The notes beneath the pieces were generated by a model that searched no databases, had not been told where the DNA came from, and saw only the letters and a program-made list of their open reading frames with translations. 64,000 nt of DNA. It comes from [Scytonema hofmanni] UTEX 2349 (GTDB taxonomy: Bacteria; Cyanobacteriota; Cyanobacteriia; Cyanobacteriales; Nostocaceae). Shown piece by piece: positions 51,361-59,426 of this stretch (positions within the stretch are counted from its first letter, which is position 1; the number at the start of each line of letters is the position of its first letter). Made by a program: the position numbers and the translations under genes. Where the stretch lies: NCBI RefSeq assembly GCF_000582685.1, contig NZ_KK073768.1:4371512-4435511 (forward strand). Reading direction: 5' to 3'.

Positions 51361-51744
51361 ATGACGCAAATTTTTTTGAGTATAGGTGCCATTTTAGGCG
51401 GTTTGTCGGTTGCGGGTGGTGCCTTTGCTTCTCATGCATTGCGGGATAAAATTAGCGATCGCTCCCTCGAAATTTTTGAAACTGCTGCTCGTTACCAAAT
51501 GTACCACGCTCTGGCATTATTGTTAGTAGCACTATTATTGAGCATCTACCAAGAATCTCCGCCACCGACTTTGTTAGCAAGTGGGTGGCTGTTCATTATT
51601 GGGATTGCTTTGTTCTCAGGTAGCTTATATGCTCTCTCGTTAACAAATGTGAAAATATTGGGAGCGATCGCACCACTTGGAGGTGCAGCTCTTATTGCGG
51701 GTTGGGGTGCCTTGGCTTTTGCCGCTTGGAGTTTAAAGTATTAA
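51361..51744 (+). CDS. DUF423 family membrane protein
   Basis: 127 residues, four helices, starting MTQIFLSIGAILGGLSVAGG with the family motif GAFASHALRDK, then FETAARYQMYHALALLLVAL and FSGSLYALSLTN. DUF423 (TMEM256/YgdD) proteins are small inner-membrane proteins of unknown function. It is 31 bp from the preceding paralogue, probably in one transcript. A palindrome at 51758-51786 follows the stop. Confidence 0.9.
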   Translation: MTQIFLSIGAILGGLSVAGGAFASHALRDKISDRSLEIFETAARYQMYHALALLLVALLLSIYQESPPPTLLASGWLFIIGIALFSGSLYALSLTNVKILGAIAPLGGAALIAGWGALAFAAWSLKY

Positions 51745-51823
51745 ATAGTTAGGAGTAGTAGAGACGTTCCACCAGAACGTCTCTACTAAAAGCGCAAAGT
51801 TAGGAATTAAGAACTGCTAAATT

Positions 51824-52573
51824 TTAACTCCTAGTTCTCAATCGTATCAGTAAATCATGCAAAGCTGCTTTAGCTGTAGGTGCTTCAGGTAGTATACTGG
51901 TTTGAGCAGCAATTTCTAAGCGATCGCGTAAGCGATTATATTCTTGTTGATAAAAAGTAAAATCAGCATCTGGTAAAACTGATTTTTCTAGATTTGTCAG
52001 CTTCGCTGCGATTAAATCAGAAATATAAGGTAAATCAAAAATTTCATTCAGCTTAACTAAATTTGCTTCTATAACCCCAGTTTGCATCAAATAAATACCA
52101 GTCAACAGCACTCGATAAACATAAAGCAACGGTTTAACTCGATGCGGTTGTTCTTTCTCAAACAACTTCCATTGTGTTGCAGCAAAACCAAAATAGTGGT
52201 AGCAGTGATGACGAGTTATGCAATCCTTAGCAATAATCTTTAATTCCTCATATTCCGGTGTTGTTTTGAGTATTAAAGGTGAATATAATTGCTCTAGCAC
52301 ATAACCATTCTTTTTGAGTAGTAATAAAAAGAATTTTTTCACATCGTGAGTTACCAAATCAATCTGTAAAGATTCGCGAATTTCCGACAGTTCAATAGTT
52401 TCCTGTCCAGTATTTAATCCCACAACTTCGCGCACTGGTAAAATGTGAACACCGCGCAAATCATAATCAGAATCCGGTGAGGGAAAACCATATAAATGGG
52501 AACCGCTAATAGTAGCGAATAAAAGCGGGTAAGGCTGTTGATAAATAATTGTATTTAAATCGTGAATATTCAT
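51824..52573 (-). CDS. RlaP-like nucleotidyltransferase
   Basis: 249 residues of the DNA-polymerase-beta-like superfamily. The active-site pattern ATISGSHLYGFPSPDSDYDL holds the GS and DxD residues, and SLQIDLVTHDVKKFF gives the third Asp. The C-terminal helical part (KPLLYVYRVLLTGIYLMQTG) fits RlaP/YcgL-type proteins, found with RNA-repair ligases. No ligase or kinase partner is nearby. Substrate not known. Confidence 0.82.
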   Translation of the reverse strand: MNIHDLNTIIYQQPYPLLFATISGSHLYGFPSPDSDYDLRGVHILPVREVVGLNTGQETIELSEIRESLQIDLVTHDVKKFFLLLLKKNGYVLEQLYSPLILKTTPEYEELKIIAKDCITRHHCYHYFGFAATQWKLFEKEQPHRVKPLLYVYRVLLTGIYLMQTGVIEANLVKLNEIFDLPYISDLIAAKLTNLEKSVLPDADFTFYQQEYNRLRDRLEIAAQTSILPEAPTAKAALHDLLIRLRTRS

Positions 52574-52585
52574 CTTTAGTTCTTC

Positions 52586-52719
52586 GTAGTCAGCGCTTCA
52601 GCGCTGTAAAAAATATAAATAGATAAGATTGTTTAAAAATAATTGTGTTAAGATAACCCGTATTAATATTTAAAATTAGTTCTTCTTACTCAGCGCTTCA
52701 GCGCTGAAGTGCTAACTAC
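52586..52719. repeat. paired AGCGCTTCAGCGCT hairpins
   Basis: GTAGTCAGCGCTTCAGCGCT on the left and CAGCGCTTCAGCGCTGAAGT ... CTAC on the right, about 90 bp of AT-rich sequence between. Each copy is preceded by TTAGTTCTTC, as if the flank had been duplicated. Same core as 33534-33620. Confidence 0.75.
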
Positions 52720-52773
52720 GAAACTCATAAAATTTCCTTAATAAAGACTTTCCGCTTTACAATATATCTTCTT

Positions 52774-52888
52774 ATACCATTTCTGTGTGAAGCTGCGCCT
52801 AATGAGTGCCCACGCAGGTGGGCTTTGTACGTGTAGCCGCGAGTTTACTCGTCGGGTTATTAAGCGCAGCCTCATAAAGAATTGGTAT
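52774..52888. mobile_element. MITE family A, full copy (115 bp)
   Basis: Ends ATACCATTTCTGTGTGAAGC and GCCTCATAAAGAATTGGTAT as inverted repeats; internal hairpins as in the copy at 41908, to which it is nearly identical in reverse. It has landed at the 3' end of the DUF6717-like gene and supplies that frame's stop codon. Confidence 0.87.
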
Positions 52889-53201
52889 TAGGCACTTCAA
52901 TAAAGTATTTAAACAATGCTGGACATAGCCATCCTTCCATATTTGTTTGACTCCAATAATACCAATTTCCGTTATATTCTTCTCTTAACCAAATCAATTC
53001 CGCTTGATAAGCTGGGAAAGGATTTGCAGAAAATCAAAGTTTAAAACCTTCATCAACATTGGGAATGTCTTGCACCAGAATATCAATCATTTCCGGTACA
53101 CCACTTACAAAAGGTTCGTGAACTAATCCGACTCGTTCATCATCAAACACCCATGTCGAATTATGTCGATAGGGAAAAATCACCATCATTGAGTTCATCA
53201 T
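52872..53201 (-). pseudogene. DUF6717-like gene, in-frame TGA and MITE-altered 3' end
   Basis: Minus-strand reading from ATG 53201: MVIFPYRHNSTWVFDDERVG, LVHEPFVSGVPEMIDILVQD, then after one TGA (following EGFKL) FSANPFPAYQAELIWLREEY and NMEGWLCPALFKYFIEVP. The two halves join in a single frame and match what I recall of the DUF6717 family. The last residues and the stop come from the MITE inserted at 52888. A single nonsense change (probably TTA to TGA) therefore silences an otherwise well-preserved gene. The remaining sequence to egtC shows no other gene. Confidence 0.75.
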
Positions 53202-53339
53202 ATCTCACCGCTACAGACAATAATTCTCTTCAAAAAATGTTAACTTATGTAAAGGGTTAGTAAGTAATTTCAGGAGAGCGATCGCCTAAATTAATCCAAT
53301 ATTCATTCACATACCTCAATTAAAGCAAATACTTAAATT

Positions 53340-54128
53340 ATGTGCCGATTACTTGGCTACCTTGGTTCACCTGTTTTTCTAGACCATCTATTATACAAAC
53401 CAGAACACTCGCTGATAGTCCAGAGTTACCAACCCCGCGAAATGATATCTGGAGTAGTCAACGCTGATGGCTTTGGTGTTGGCTGGTATCATCTTCAAAA
53501 AGATACTGAACCTTTTACCTACAAAAATACAGTACCGATTTGGAACGATATTAATTTACCAAATCTATGCCGTTACGTTGAGTCTAAATGCGTACTGAGT
53601 TATGTTCGCAGTGCTACACCAGGTCAATCATTAGATTTTGCTAATTGTCAACCATTCAACTATAACAATTTGCTATTTATTCATAATGGCAGAATTGAGA
53701 ATTTCCGAAAAACATTATATAGAAAAATTCGCAGCATTTTAACACCTGAATATTACGAACTAATCAATGGAAGTACTGATTCTGAGCATATTTTTGCTCT
53801 ATTGCTCTCCCAGTGGCAAGACAATCAACATCTAACTTTAGAATCTGCTTTACGCAAAACATTATTAACGCTTTTAGATTTAGCCCAAGATCATGAAGTA
53901 GATGTTTCAGTAAATGTGATAATTAGCGATGGACATCGGTTGATTGCTTCGCGCTTTGCTGCAAGCTCACCAGCTCCGTCTCTTTATTGGCTACGGGACG
54001 ATCCAATTTTTCCTAACTCGGTAATTATTGCATCTGAACCGCTATTCGCTGGTAATTGGACTGCTTTCCCGGAAAATAGCATTATGACTGTGGAAGAAGA
54101 CTGTGATATCCAAATTAAGAAAATCTAA
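53340..54128 (+). CDS. egtC: ergothioneine biosynthesis glutamine amidotransferase-like hydrolase
   Basis: 262 residues, class II glutamine amidotransferase fold. In ergothioneine synthesis EgtC removes the gamma-glutamyl group from the EgtB sulfoxide product. The nucleophile is Cys2 (MCRLLGYLG), followed by GVVNADGFGVGWYH, SYVRSATPG and FIHNGRIENF, and the SDSEHIFALLLS-type segment (as STDSEHIFALLL). It is first of three egt genes; its end overlaps egtB by 26 bp, indicating translational coupling. Confidence 0.93.
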   Translation: MCRLLGYLGSPVFLDHLLYKPEHSLIVQSYQPREMISGVVNADGFGVGWYHLQKDTEPFTYKNTVPIWNDINLPNLCRYVESKCVLSYVRSATPGQSLDFANCQPFNYNNLLFIHNGRIENFRKTLYRKIRSILTPEYYELINGSTDSEHIFALLLSQWQDNQHLTLESALRKTLLTLLDLAQDHEVDVSVNVIISDGHRLIASRFAASSPAPSLYWLRDDPIFPNSVIIASEPLFAGNWTAFPENSIMTVEEDCDIQIKKI

Positions 54129-55377
54129 TTTACAACAAGCAATTTCCCTTGCTTTCGATCAATGTCGCGCGAACACTCTGGCTTTGTTCGAGGATATGGA
54201 CGAAGCCACATTTCGCTGTCAAGTTCATCCCGATTTTAGTCCTGTGGGGTGGCACTTGGGACATATTGCCTACACTGAGTCTTTATGGCTACTAGAACGT
54301 GGTGCAGGTAATTCTTGTTTATTTCCGCAATACCGCAAATTTTTTGCAGCTGATGGTTTACCCAAATCACAGCGAGTCCAATTACCAAAGCTGGAAGAAA
54401 TTTACTATTACTTAGACACAGTTAGAAAACAAGTCTTAGATTACCTAGAAGTAGCTGATTTGAATCAGCAAGAACGTCTTTGGCGTTTTTTGCTTCAGCA
54501 CGAAAGCCAACACTGTGAAACGATCGCCTTTTTGTTGGAATTAGCAAACAGTCAAAAGTCAACAGTCAAGAGTCAACAGTCAATAGTCAAGAGTCAACAG
54601 TCAACCTCATCTTTCATTAAAATCCCGGCTGGTGAGTTTGAAATGGGTAGCAATTCAGTTGATGCTCTTGATAACGAGCGCCCAGCACATCGAGTGTATT
54701 TGGACACTTATCATATTGACCGTTACCCTGTGACTTGCGGGCAGTATCGGGCATTTATGGAAGCGGGAGGCTACGAAAATCCGCTCTGGTGGTCGCAAGC
54801 TGGATGGGAATGGTTGCAAATAGAGCATGTATTGGAACCGCTTTATTGGCACGATGTTTTATCTGCGGATAATCACCCAGTTTGTGGTGTTAGTTGGTAC
54901 GAAGCAGAAGCTTATTGCCAATTTGTTGGTAAGCGATTACCCACAGAAGCCGAGTGGGAAAAAGCAGTTAGTTGGGATGCAGACATGAATCGTCGCCGCA
55001 TCTATCCTTGGGGTGACGAAAAATTAACACCGCAATATTGTAATTGTGTTGATGTAACATCTCCACAGAAGAATCGCCAAATTATCAACACAACCCCAGT
55101 AGATGCTTACCCAGAAGGGCAAAGTGGCTATGGTTTGTATGATACTTTGGGTAACGTCTGGGAATGGACTGCATCCTGGTTTGATGGCTACGATGGTTTC
55201 AGGATGTATCCTTATGTGGGTTACTCACAAGTTTATTTTGACCAGCAACACCGAGTTTTAAAAGGTGGTAGTTGGGCAACTACTCCTTTCGCACTACGTT
55301 CTAGTTTTCGCAACTGGTATCATCCTGGTGTGCGTCAGATTTTTGCGGGGTTTCGATGCGTTTCGGTGCCAATTTAA
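54103..55377 (+). CDS. egtB: ergothioneine sulfoxide synthase
   Basis: Non-haem iron enzyme forming the C-S bond on hercynine. 424 residues from GTG 54103. The N-terminal DinB-like helical bundle carries the iron ligands His in GWHLGHIAYTE and HESQHCETIAF; the C-terminal FGE fold has GEFEMGSNSVD, RLPTEAEWEKAV, GNVWEWTASWF and LKGGSW. Between the two domains (residues about 149-168) is SQKSTVKSQQSIVKSQQST, encoded by an in-frame run of GTCAACA-type heptamers, an insertion that should be a flexible linker. The fold assignment and the egt context are clear; whether the thiol donor is gamma-glutamyl-Cys is inferred from egtC. Confidence 0.94.
   Translation: MISKLRKSNLQQAISLAFDQCRANTLALFEDMDEATFRCQVHPDFSPVGWHLGHIAYTESLWLLERGAGNSCLFPQYRKFFAADGLPKSQRVQLPKLEEIYYYLDTVRKQVLDYLEVADLNQQERLWRFLLQHESQHCETIAFLLELANSQKSTVKSQQSIVKSQQSTSSFIKIPAGEFEMGSNSVDALDNERPAHRVYLDTYHIDRYPVTCGQYRAFMEAGGYENPLWWSQAGWEWLQIEHVLEPLYWHDVLSADNHPVCGVSWYEAEAYCQFVGKRLPTEAEWEKAVSWDADMNRRRIYPWGDEKLTPQYCNCVDVTSPQKNRQIINTTPVDAYPEGQSGYGLYDTLGNVWEWTASWFDGYDGFRMYPYVGYSQVYFDQQHRVLKGGSWATTPFALRSSFRNWYHPGVRQIFAGFRCVSVPI
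54547..54606 (+). repeat. heptameric repeat inside egtB
   Basis: AGTCAAC/AGTCAAA/AGTCAAG/AGTCAAT units, eight in tandem, within the coding sequence. The same heptamer occurs in the non-coding spacer at about 2695-2735, so it looks like an intergenic-type repeat tolerated in a linker. Confidence 0.88.
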
Positions 55378-55521
55378 GGTAAAAAACACAATAAATAGCC
55401 TTCATGCCTATCTAATTTAGCTCAGGCGTGATGTTATTTGATGTGCCTTAATGTTTTACAATTTTGCTTTAGGGTTTGCACATTAGAATGCAGCCTATCA
55501 TCGCAAGTTATCGGAGGTTCA

Positions 55522-56556
55522 ATGTCAATATCTAAAGCTCTCAGCAGTAACGTTACTTCTCAAAATACCATTGAAAAACGCTTAGAAATACAGCGTTTGC
55601 TAGAACCAACTTTGATTGTTTCCTCTAGCGCTGGAAGTGATGTAGTTAAGGGATTAACTCAAACACGGAAAACTTTACCCCCTCGTTACTTCTACGACGA
55701 TCGCGGATCTGAGTTATTTGAGCAAATCTGCGAATTACCAGAATATTACGTTACGCGAACAGAAACGGCAATTCTACTTGATTGTGCTGAGGAAATTGCC
55801 AAAATTACAGGTGATTGCGAACTCGTGGAACTTGGCAGCGGTAGCTCAACCAAAACCCGTATTATTTTAGATGCGTACAAGCAGCTAGGCTATCCTCTGC
55901 GTTATCTGCCCATTGACGTGAGTGCAGGGATGTTAGAAACTAGTGCCAAGCAGCTATTGGCAGATTATCCCACATTGCAAGTTCATGCTCTAGCGGGAAC
56001 TTATGAGATGGCTTTAGCGCAACTTTTACCAAAGCAATTACCCAGTCGGATGATTTGTTTTATCGGTAGTACGTTGGGTAATCTCAATCCTCAAGAGTGT
56101 GATGTGTTTTTATCGGAAATTAAAGATGCTCTGCAAGTGGGAGAGTATTTTTTATTGGGGATAGACTTGCAAAAACCGAAACACATCTTAGAAGCAGCTT
56201 ATGATGATAGCCAAGGTGTGACGGCAGCGTTTAACCTGAATATGTTGGATCATTTAAATCGCCGATTTGAAGGCAATTTTGACACAACTCAGTTTGAGCA
56301 TTTAGCTTTTTATAACGAGACTGAAAATCAGATTGAGATGCATTTGAAAAGTCTGTGTGAGCAAACTGTGGAATTACGCGCTTTAAATCTAAGTGTTAAA
56401 TTTCAAATAGGCGAAACAATTTTTACCGAAATTTCACGTAAATTCGACATCAACACAATTAAACAACAACTTGCAGCAAAAGGTTTGATACCGCTTCATG
56501 TGTGGAAGGATGCAAATGAGTGGTTTGGTTTGTTACTTTGCCAATTGCAAGCATAG
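55522..56556 (+). CDS. egtD: L-histidine N-alpha-methyltransferase
   Basis: Trimethylates histidine to hercynine with SAM, the first step of ergothioneine synthesis. 344 residues from ATG 55522, chosen because GGAGG lies just upstream; the frame is open further back without family similarity. Motifs: PPRYFYDDRGSELFEQICEL, PEYYVTRTE, SAM site CELVELGSGSSTKTRIIL, and FIGSTLGNLNPQE. It lies 144 bp after egtB, probably in the same operon. Length is normal. Confidence 0.95.
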   Translation: MSISKALSSNVTSQNTIEKRLEIQRLLEPTLIVSSSAGSDVVKGLTQTRKTLPPRYFYDDRGSELFEQICELPEYYVTRTETAILLDCAEEIAKITGDCELVELGSGSSTKTRIILDAYKQLGYPLRYLPIDVSAGMLETSAKQLLADYPTLQVHALAGTYEMALAQLLPKQLPSRMICFIGSTLGNLNPQECDVFLSEIKDALQVGEYFLLGIDLQKPKHILEAAYDDSQGVTAAFNLNMLDHLNRRFEGNFDTTQFEHLAFYNETENQIEMHLKSLCEQTVELRALNLSVKFQIGETIFTEISRKFDINTIKQQLAAKGLIPLHVWKDANEWFGLLLCQLQA

Positions 56557-56580
56557 ATAACAGCGATCGCTTAAGAAAAA

Positions 56581-56606
56581 TAGAGACGTTACATGTAACG
56601 TCTCTA
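56581..56606. repeat. palindrome TAGAGACGTTACATGTAACGTCTCTA
   Basis: Perfect palindrome (AGAGACGTTA / TAACGTCTCT) just after egtD. Its central ACATGT is the same as in the copy inside the AtzE-like gene at 60149. Confidence 0.85.
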
Positions 56607-56701
56607 TGAGATAGCATTAAATTGAGTTTAAATTTGATGCAAAATTAACTCTATGCTAAACATTAGTCTTACCGAATTTGAGCAAGAAATGCGGCAAAAG
56701 T

Positions 56702-56959
56702 ATGGCATTTCAAATTAGGTTGACTCAGACGGCAAAAGCTGAAATTGATACTGCTTACTCTTTGTTAAGAGAGCGCAATCCGGTTTATGCGGATAAGTGG
56801 TTTCGGGAATTGATGGATACTATTGCCACTCTGCAAGGAAAGCCTTTGCGTTGCGCTCTAGCTCCAGAAAATGATGCGATCGCAGAGGAAATCCGTCAAC
56901 AACAAAAAAACCAAAATCCTTGTCTCTACATCATATGTAATCTATCGGACATGATATAA
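56702..56959 (+). pseudogene. truncated ParE/RelE-type toxin gene
   Basis: MAFQIRLTQTAKAEIDTAYS then LLRERNPVYADKWFRELMDT matches the N-terminal two thirds of ParE-family toxins. After AEEIRQ the family sequence (typically a Gly-Lys-Arg loop and last strands) is replaced by NQNPCLYIICNLSDMI, read from a mobile-repeat end (CATATGTAATCTATCGGACA). A short open frame MLNISLTEFEQEMRQKYGIS (56654-56719) precedes and overlaps it and may be an antitoxin relic. Not expected to be active. Confidence 0.72.
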
Positions 56960-57132
56960 CTGGTTTCGGGAATTGAAAATAATCTCAGGCTAACATCATT
57001 AAACGGAAGTTTAGGAATTTGATTGTAAACTTCTGCATTTTCTTCAAGAGCTTGACGTAAATCGTATTGTGTTTGTAAATTCAACTAAAACTGAGCGCTA
57101 TTACCAAAATAACGAGATAGACGCAATGCTGT
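56926..57132 (-). pseudogene. HigA-family antitoxin fragment
   Basis: Minus-strand reading TALRLSRYFGNSAQF, stop, LNLQTQYDLRQALEENAEVY. HigA antitoxins have Trp where the TAG stands (FWLNLQ). The 5' half with the helix-turn-helix is gone, and a family-A MITE (57141-57239) lies at the break. The 3' end reads into a repeat. It is a clear relic; no matching higB toxin is present. Confidence 0.78.
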
Positions 57133-57140
57133 ACTGCTGT

Positions 57141-57239
57141 TATGCTGCGCTTAATAACCCGACGAGTAAACTCGCGGCTACACGTACAAAGCCCACCTGC
57201 GTGGGCTAAATTAGGCGCAGCTTCACACAGAAATGGTAT
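57141..57239. mobile_element. MITE family A, copy lacking its left tip
   Basis: Nearly identical to 41908-42021 from TATGCTGCGC to the right end CACACAGAAATGGTAT, but without the ATACCAATTC tip. The missing end is where the HigA fragment starts. About 190 bp follow without a gene, ending with GCGTTCGCGGAGCGTGTCGC, a common cyanobacterial repeat motif. Confidence 0.8.
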
Positions 57240-57427
57240 GAGGAGATATAGCTATTGAGCCATCAAAGATAAGCTTTGTCTCTTCAGATTTGAAACTGGT
57301 GACAATCACAATCCTATCGTTTTACGTTACTATCGTCAAACGTTAGTATACACTTCAAGTGCCTGAAGCGTTCGCGGAGCGTGTCGCAGACAAGCTATCC
57401 TGTAGGGAATCGCATTAATTAAGAGGG

Positions 57428-58063
57428 TTAATGCTTCACTTTTGCTGTTCGCTTTTTACTTTGCCGATCGCTAGCTTGACTTGCTCTTGATTCTAGTTTA
57501 AATTCTGGAATATCATACAGTTGATCGTCTTCGAGATTGTATTGTTCGCAAACTAAACTCAAGCGATCGCTCGAACTGATGACAGCGTTGACAGAATGAG
57601 TCAAATCGCCTTGAAAAAATAGTAAAGTATTTGATTGAGGAACAATCTGCCCAATTTTGCGTTTGTGCGATCGCAGTACGAGTTCCCCTCCCACTATATC
57701 AGGAGGAACGACGACATAAAGAACACTAACGACTGTCGGCGGTTCGATAGTTTTACAATAAGAACGCAGTGAGCGATCAATGTGCGGATCTACACGAGAG
57801 CCTGATTTTAACAAGAGGGGATTGAGGTAAAAAGCATTACACTCTGGTTGCAGTGCTAAGTCTAAATAAGACTTGAAGTAAGGAAAGCGTTGCTCAACTG
57901 TTGTCATATGCGATCGCCTAAATACTAGCGAAAATCCTTTTGTCCCCACAAAGTCACGATTGAGGTTGTTGACGGTAAAATAGGGACACCCAAAAATCTG
58001 TCCTTGCAACTCACTCAGGTATTGTTGAGAAAAAACGTTTTGATGTTGGTGATAGTAAGTCAA
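57428..58063 (-). CDS. 2OG-Fe(II) oxygenase
   Basis: 211 residues with a double-stranded beta-helix pattern. The iron triad is HxD in SRVDPHIDRSLR and the distal His in GDLTHSVNAV; the 2-oxoglutarate Arg is plausibly in SSDRLSLVCEQY. FYLNPLLLKSGS and VLYVVVPPDIVGGELVLRSH fit prolyl-hydroxylase-like proteins. The C-terminus is basic (RQSKKRTAKVKH). Substrate unknown; no linked pathway genes. Confidence 0.85.
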   Translation of the reverse strand: MTYYHQHQNVFSQQYLSELQGQIFGCPYFTVNNLNRDFVGTKGFSLVFRRSHMTTVEQRFPYFKSYLDLALQPECNAFYLNPLLLKSGSRVDPHIDRSLRSYCKTIEPPTVVSVLYVVVPPDIVGGELVLRSHKRKIGQIVPQSNTLLFFQGDLTHSVNAVISSSDRLSLVCEQYNLEDDQLYDIPEFKLESRASQASDRQSKKRTAKVKH

Positions 58064-58128
58064 GGTTGAGGGAAGAATAAAAAATACAGTATACAGGCGA
58101 TCGCTTCAGCAAAAAGCGAAATCAATTT

Positions 58129-58515
58129 TCACGCCCACAACCGTTGCACTGAATAAGCCGCAAACTCACTATCACGACTGACGATCATCAGGGCATGGTG
58201 CATCGCTTGCGCAATCAGAATGCGATCAAACGGATCGCGGTGATGGAGCGGCAACGCCAGATAGTATTCCAAATCGGCAACACTAATGGGCAGAATATCG
58301 ATGTCAAGCTGCTGCAAAAGCGTGGTCAGGGCTTGCAGGGAGTAATCAAGCTCCAGCTTTCCTAATCCAATTTTGATAGAGATTTCCCAGACGCTAGCGA
58401 TGCTGAAGTATAATTTGCTATCGGGGGATTCAATTATGCTTCGAGCGCGATCGCTCAAGTTTGTGTCTCCTTGAATTAGCCACAGGACTGTATGCGTATC
58501 GAGTAGAAAACCCAT
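58129..58515 (-). CDS. VapC-type PIN-domain toxin
   Basis: 128 residues from ATG 58515. PIN acids visible: Asp in FLLDTHTVLWLI, Glu in SVWEISIKIG, Asp in HHRDPFDRILIAQA and Asp in IVSRDSEFAAYS. This is the PIN subgroup with the HHRDPFDR signature. It ribonucleolytically blocks translation when free. Start overlaps the antitoxin stop (TGATG). It looks intact, unlike the vapC at 48620. Confidence 0.92.
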   Translation of the reverse strand: MGFLLDTHTVLWLIQGDTNLSDRARSIIESPDSKLYFSIASVWEISIKIGLGKLELDYSLQALTTLLQQLDIDILPISVADLEYYLALPLHHRDPFDRILIAQAMHHALMIVSRDSEFAAYSVQRLWA

Positions 58516-58736
58516 CACATATAGTCTTCGAGGTCATCAAGTGGCGCATCAAAGTCATCGGACATGCGAACTTTGCCTTGCCAAATCCCAAAGGCTTGCT
58601 GGCGGTTGGGGGGAGTTGCTTCTGACAGATTGCTCTGTGCCTGCTGTTTCAGCAGAGATTCGATGTAATGGAGAACATCCTGCTGGAGGGATTCGGGTAG
58701 TTGTTGGAGGTGTTCGAGGATGGTAGTTTCAAGCAT
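58515..58736 (-). CDS. VapB-like antitoxin, DUF2281 type
   Basis: 73 residues: MLETTILEHLQQLPESLQQD then VLHYIESLLKQQ, the DUF2281 helical start, and an acidic tail (DDFDAPLDDLEDYM) that would bind the PIN toxin. The gene overlaps vapC by one base at TGATG. Layout and motif agree. Confidence 0.9.
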   Translation of the reverse strand: MLETTILEHLQQLPESLQQDVLHYIESLLKQQAQSNLSEATPPNRQQAFGIWQGKVRMSDDFDAPLDDLEDYM

Positions 58737-58866
58737 CGGATCGCCTCTATAGACATCTCAAATTTTAGCAATATTTTTGCAGCGATCGCGTAGCAGTTTC
58801 CCTTGGGGCGAACGATACACGCGAATATAAGACAAGATACAACGCAGAAAATGATTTAACAAAATT

Positions 58867-59211
58867 ATGACACTTATTTTGCACATCACGAGGCGCGAAG
58901 AATGGGAAAAAGCGAAACTTGCAGGATTTTATCGCGGTGATACTCTGGATTCGGAGGGTTTTATTCACTGTTCGACATTGACACAAGTTATCAAAGTGGC
59001 AAATTTTCGTTTTAGAAATGAAAGGGATTTGGTAATTCTTTGCATTGACTCTGAAAATGTTGAAGCGGAAATTCGTTATGAGGGGGTTGAGGATTTGTTT
59101 CCTCACGTTTATGGTGCTTTAAATGTTGATGCTGTGTTGAAGGTTGTTGAGTTTGCACCAGGGGAAGATGGTTTTTTTAAGTTGCCGCTAGAGGTTGTAG
59201 ATTTAGTATAA
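58867..59211 (+). CDS. DUF952 family protein
   Basis: 114 residues, MTLILHITRREEWEKAKLAG, with the family motifs EGFIHCST, RDLVILCIDSE and FPHVYGALN. DUF952 proteins have an ADP-ribosyltransferase-like fold, but the reaction is unknown. It is 29 bp before the AtzG-like gene and could share its transcript. Confidence 0.92.
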   Translation: MTLILHITRREEWEKAKLAGFYRGDTLDSEGFIHCSTLTQVIKVANFRFRNERDLVILCIDSENVEAEIRYEGVEDLFPHVYGALNVDAVLKVVEFAPGEDGFFKLPLEVVDLV

Positions 59212-59240
59212 CGAACCGCAGAGGACGCAGAGGAGGAGAG

Positions 59241-59426
59241 ATGGAGAAGGGGTTTGATGTGGGTGAGTATGTGAATTTAATGGCTTTGTTGATGGATTTG
59301 CAGTTGAGGGATGAGTATCGGGATGGCGTGGTGGCAAATTTTGAGAGAATTAAGGCGACAGCGAGAATTGTGAATTCGTTTGAGTTGCCGGATGATGTTG
59401 AAGCTGCACCAATTTTTGAACCATGA
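59241..59426 (+). CDS. AtzG/DUF4089-like small subunit
   Basis: 61 residues: VGEYVNLMALLMDLQLRDEY then RDGVVANFERIKATARIVNS. This is the GatC-like helical subunit found with AtzE-family amidases, which stabilises them. It overlaps the amidase start by four bases (ATGA), as expected for coupled subunits. The acidic C-terminus (DDVEAAPIFEP) matches the family. Confidence 0.87.
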   Translation: MEKGFDVGEYVNLMALLMDLQLRDEYRDGVVANFERIKATARIVNSFELPDDVEAAPIFEP

